DNA from: Pseudorhodobacter antarcticus
GTDB lineage: Bacteria; Pseudomonadota; Alphaproteobacteria; Rhodobacterales; Rhodobacteraceae
Length of the DNA stretch: 64,000 nucleotides
Assembly (NCBI GenBank): GCA_945860375.1
Contig: CAMAQR010000018.1
Span: 1 to 64,000, forward strand
Direction of reading: 5' to 3'
This document shows, one piece after another, positions 61,614-64,000 of this stretch (its first letter is position 1; each line of letters begins with the position of its first letter). Position numbers and translations under genes: made by a program. The notes beneath the pieces are model-generated. The model was not told where the DNA came from. It did no database searches and saw nothing but the letters and a program-made list of their open reading frames with translations.

Positions 61614-62090
61614 TTATGGCTCCACCTGCGGCGGCAGATAGGGGCTGCCATCCTTGAAGGCGAAGGTGGCGCCGCCCGCCTCCATCGTGACCACCAGATC
61701 AACGTCGGAATAGGTTGCGACTTCGCGTTTGGATTTGGCTCCGACCACAAGGAAGATGGCGGGCTCTGTGCTGCGGTTGACAAAATGATGGCCGTCGCCT
61801 GTGTTGGCGGCAAACGCCGCGCAATCGCCCGGTTTCATCTCGGTTTCGCCCGCATCGGTGACCATGATGCAAGTGCCTTGCGTCACCATCACAAATTCGT
61901 CTTCCACCAGATGCCAATGGCGCAAGGACGACAGCGCCCCGGGTTGCAGCGTCACCAGATTGACGCCGAACTGTGTCAGCCCGCCCGCATCGCCCAAGCG
62001 CAAGCTGCTGCGCCCGGCCATCATCGCGGCATAGGGCGCGGGGTAAATCGACCCGGTCTTGACCGGAACCTGCGACAGATCAAGCTTCAT
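61614..62090 (-). CDS. cupin-domain protein in the fad operon
   Basis: A 158-residue single-cupin protein with [20 protein letters not shown] (HxHxxxxE metal ligands), [13 protein letters not shown] ([12 protein letters not shown]) and GHHFVN motifs, so the metal site looks intact. The ATG shares a base with the thiolase stop (TGATG). Its role in a beta-oxidation operon is unknown. Confidence 0.85.
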   Translation of the reverse strand: MKLDLSQVPVKTGSIYPAPYAAMMAGRSSLRLGDAGGLTQFGVNLVTLQPGALSSLRHWHLVEDEFVMVTQGTCIMVTDAGETEMKPGDCAAFAANTGDGHHFVNRSTEPAIFLVVGAKSKREVATYSDVDLVVTMEAGGATFAFKDGSPYLPPQVEP

Positions 62091-63301
62091 CACACCCTCT
62101 CGATGATCGTGGCGGCTCCCATGCCCGAGGCGATGCACAGCGTCGCAAGGCCCATGGATTTGCCCGAACGCTCCAACTCATCCAGCAGGGTGCCGATGAT
62201 GATGGCCCCCGAAGCACCCAGCGGGTGGCCCATGGCAATCGCGCCGCCGTTGACGTTGACGATGGAAGGATCGACGTTGAAGGCCTGTTGAAAGCGCAGG
62301 ACGACCGCCGCGAAAGCCTCATTCACCTCGAACAGGTCAATGTCGCCAATGGTCAGGCCCGCATCGCGCAGGATTTTCTCGGTGGCAGGCACCGGGCCGG
62401 TCAGCATGATGGTGGGATCAGTGCCAATCTTGCAGGTGGCGCGGATGCGGGCGCGGGGTTTGAGACCATGCGCCACCCCGAATTCCGCAGTGCCGATCAG
62501 AATCGCCGCGGCCCCGTCCACGATACCCGACGAGTTGCCGGCGTGGTGAATATGGCTGATCCGCTCCAGCTGCGGGTATTTCATCAGGGCGATCTTGTCA
62601 AAACCGGGCATGACCTCGCCCATATCCTTGAAGGCGGGCTTCAAGGCCCCCAAGGCCTGCATATCGGTGCCGGGCCGCATGTATTCGTCATGGCCCAGAA
62701 TGGGCAGGCCGTTCTGATCCGTGATCGGAATGATCGACCGCGCAAAGCGGTTGTCGCGCCAAGCCGCCGCTGCGCGGGCCTGCGATCGCACCGCCAAAGC
62801 ATCGGCCTGATCGCGGGTGAAGCCGAACCGGGTGGCGATGATATCCGCCGAAATGCCCTGCGGCACGAAATAGGTCTTCATCGCCAGACCCGGATCGACC
62901 GCGATCGCCGCCCCGTCGCTGCCCATGGCGACGCGGCTCATCATCTCGACCCCGCCCGCGATATAGGCTTGCCCCGCGCCGCCCTTGATCTGATTGGCGG
63001 CAAGGTTCACCGCCTCCATGCCCGACGCGCAGAAACGGTTGATGGCAAGGCCGGGGATGCTTTCGTCAAGGTCTGACGCCAGCACCGCCGACCGCGCAAG
63101 GCAACCGCCCTGTTCGCCCACTTGGGTGACATTGCCCCAGATCACATCCTCGACCGCGTGACCCGACAGGCCGTTGCGGGCCTTGATCGCGTTCAGGATC
63201 TTGGCCGACAGCGCGACCGAAGTCAGTTCGTGCAAGCTGCCGTCGGCGCGCCCCTTGCCACGGGGCGAACGCACGGCGTCGTAGATAAAAGCGTCGGTCA
63301 T
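62090..63301 (-). CDS. fadA: acetyl-CoA C-acyltransferase (thiolase)
   Basis: A 403-residue thiolase. The nucleophilic Cys lies in [12 protein letters not shown], the His in [10 protein letters not shown] and the second Cys in LCIASGMG. The mid-region [10 protein letters not shown] also matches. It completes the beta-oxidation set with fadB. It lies 9 bases after the GST gene. Confidence 0.95.
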   Translation of the reverse strand: MTDAFIYDAVRSPRGKGRADGSLHELTSVALSAKILNAIKARNGLSGHAVEDVIWGNVTQVGEQGGCLARSAVLASDLDESIPGLAINRFCASGMEAVNLAANQIKGGAGQAYIAGGVEMMSRVAMGSDGAAIAVDPGLAMKTYFVPQGISADIIATRFGFTRDQADALAVRSQARAAAAWRDNRFARSIIPITDQNGLPILGHDEYMRPGTDMQALGALKPAFKDMGEVMPGFDKIALMKYPQLERISHIHHAGNSSGIVDGAAAILIGTAEFGVAHGLKPRARIRATCKIGTDPTIMLTGPVPATEKILRDAGLTIGDIDLFEVNEAFAAVVLRFQQAFNVDPSIVNVNGGAIAMGHPLGASGAIIIGTLLDELERSGKSMGLATLCIASGMGAATIIERV

Positions 63302-63310
63302 GATGCCTCC

Positions 63311-63946
63311 TCAAGCCCGGTCAGACGGATTGCCGGGCATCAATTCATAAGGGTGTTTCCAGCCGGGCAGAGCGGCGATGCGGTCCAGCCAGGCGTCGAT
63401 GTTGGGCCAGTCGGCGCGGTCAAAGCCGTAAGGCTCGGAGTAGTAAAGATAGCCGCAACAGGACAGGTCGGCGATGGTGACAGCGCCGCCCGCGACCCAA
63501 GTGCGGCTGGACAAATGATCGTTCAGCACCGTGTAGGCGGCCTTGAGGCGGCCCTGCAAAAACGGGATCACGCCCGCAGGGCGCTTGTCTTCGGGCAGGA
63601 AATTGGACAGGAAGCGCACCGTGCCGATCTGTGTGGACAGTTTGTGATTGTCCCAGAACATCCAGCGCAGCACCTCGCGGCGCTCTGCCGCCGATTTGCC
63701 GCCCAGCTTGCCGGATTTGGAGCTGATGTAATCAAGAATCACGCCCGATTGCGTCAACGTGGTGTCGCCGTCGACCAGAACCGGCACTTCGCCCATTTCG
63801 TTAATGGCGCGGAATTCAGGCGTTCGGGTGGCGCCGTTGAAGAAATCGACAAAGACCGGCTCCCAGTCCATATCGGCAAAGGTCAGAGCCAATGCCACTT
63901 TGTAGGCATTGCCGGATTCGCCAAAGCAATAGAGTTTCGCTGTCAT
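63311..63946 (-). CDS. glutathione S-transferase family protein
   Basis: A 211-residue GST. The N-terminal thioredoxin-like domain has MTAKLYCFGESGNAYKVALA, INEMGEVPVLVDGD and TLTQSGVILDYI; the C-terminal helical domain has VTIADLSCCGYLYYSE. ATG 63946. It is the first gene of the fad unit, only 9 bases from fadA. Its substrate is unknown. Confidence 0.9.
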   Translation of the reverse strand: MTAKLYCFGESGNAYKVALALTFADMDWEPVFVDFFNGATRTPEFRAINEMGEVPVLVDGDTTLTQSGVILDYISSKSGKLGGKSAAERREVLRWMFWDNHKLSTQIGTVRFLSNFLPEDKRPAGVIPFLQGRLKAAYTVLNDHLSSRTWVAGGAVTIADLSCCGYLYYSEPYGFDRADWPNIDAWLDRIAALPGWKHPYELMPGNPSDRA

Positions 63947-63977
63947 CGCCGCGCTCCAAATGTTGTCCCTGACCAAA

Positions 63978-64000
63978 GGCCGGGGGGCTGGCCCCCCGGA
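63978..64000. repeat. hairpin of a further GGATATTT-family element, cut by the window edge
   Basis: CCGGGGGG-CTGG-CCCCCCGG, nearly the same as the hairpin at 23651-23668. In copy 3 the GGATATTT core follows; here it would lie just beyond the window. Confidence 0.5.

Overview
The window is high-GC, gene-dense chromosomal DNA from an alphaproteobacterium, most likely a member of Rhodobacterales (Rhodobacteraceae/Paracoccaceae). The inference rests on ubiquinone genes (ubiA, a COQ9-family gene divergent from rpsU), glcDEF, a fused mrpAB antiporter gene, an frcBCAK-type sugar locus, a bacterial ALDH16, a DUF5928-type glycosyltransferase, and a recurrent intergenic element with the core GGATATTT. 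Species cannot be named. No rRNA, tRNA, CRISPR array, transposase, phage or plasmid gene was recognised; the content looks like core and near-core chromosome.

Layout. 1-3300: 3' part of ubiA, an OmpA-family envelope protein and a small coiled-coil membrane protein. 3385-10739: alpha/beta hydrolase, gabD, a YgiB/YgiC-type pair in which the ygiC homologue is broken by one in-frame TAG, two small stress/envelope genes, hsp20 with a structured leader, and a secreted trypsin-like protease. 10825-14705: glcDEF glycolate oxidase. 15525-22199: a tightly overlapping four-gene operon (MoxR ATPase, DUF58, BatA/DUF4159 protein, VWA/amidotransferase-like protein), divergent from DUF1285 and hydroxypyruvate isomerase. 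23789-29554: zinc-finger protein, DUF2459-like protein, polA, two tandem YdeI/OmdA paralogues, DUF1203 and a HIT protein. 29559-32102: a divergent glycosyltransferase/sulfotransferase pair. 32227-36707: quinone oxidoreductase, COQ9, rpsU, an Lrp regulator and alanine dehydrogenase. 37035-40986: mscL, then deoC with ALDH16. 41130-46842: complete mrpABCDEFG. 46970-52446: frc-type sugar ABC transporter with ROK repressor, mutarotase and kinase. 52561-58955: EamA transporter, adenine deaminase, YbjN, proC, csaA, a 2-hydroxyacid dehydrogenase and a second sulfotransferase. 58972-63946: a fatty-acid beta-oxidation operon.

How it fits together. The catabolic theme is C2/C3 and nucleoside salvage: glycolate to glyoxylate (GlcDEF), hydroxypyruvate/tartronate semialdehyde (Hyi), glyoxylate/hydroxypyruvate reduction (57172-58119), deoxyribose-5-phosphate to acetaldehyde to acetate (DeoC, ALDH16), adenine to hypoxanthine (Ade), alanine to pyruvate (Ald), sugar uptake (Frc) and fatty acids to acetyl-CoA (Fad). 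Regulation can be read at several points: a perfect AT-rich palindrome between the ROK repressor unit and frcB, an Lrp-type palindrome between lrp and ald, inverted TTGGT/ACCAA half-sites around the glcD -10 box, and inverted and direct CTGGAC/GTCCAG half-sites upstream of gabD.

I did not find a clearly novel multi-gene system. The best leads are the MoxR/DUF58/DUF4159 operon, the nonsense-interrupted ygiC homologue, two families of dispersed intergenic repeats, and two leaders that may sequester their ribosome-binding sites (hsp20 and the DUF1203 gene).
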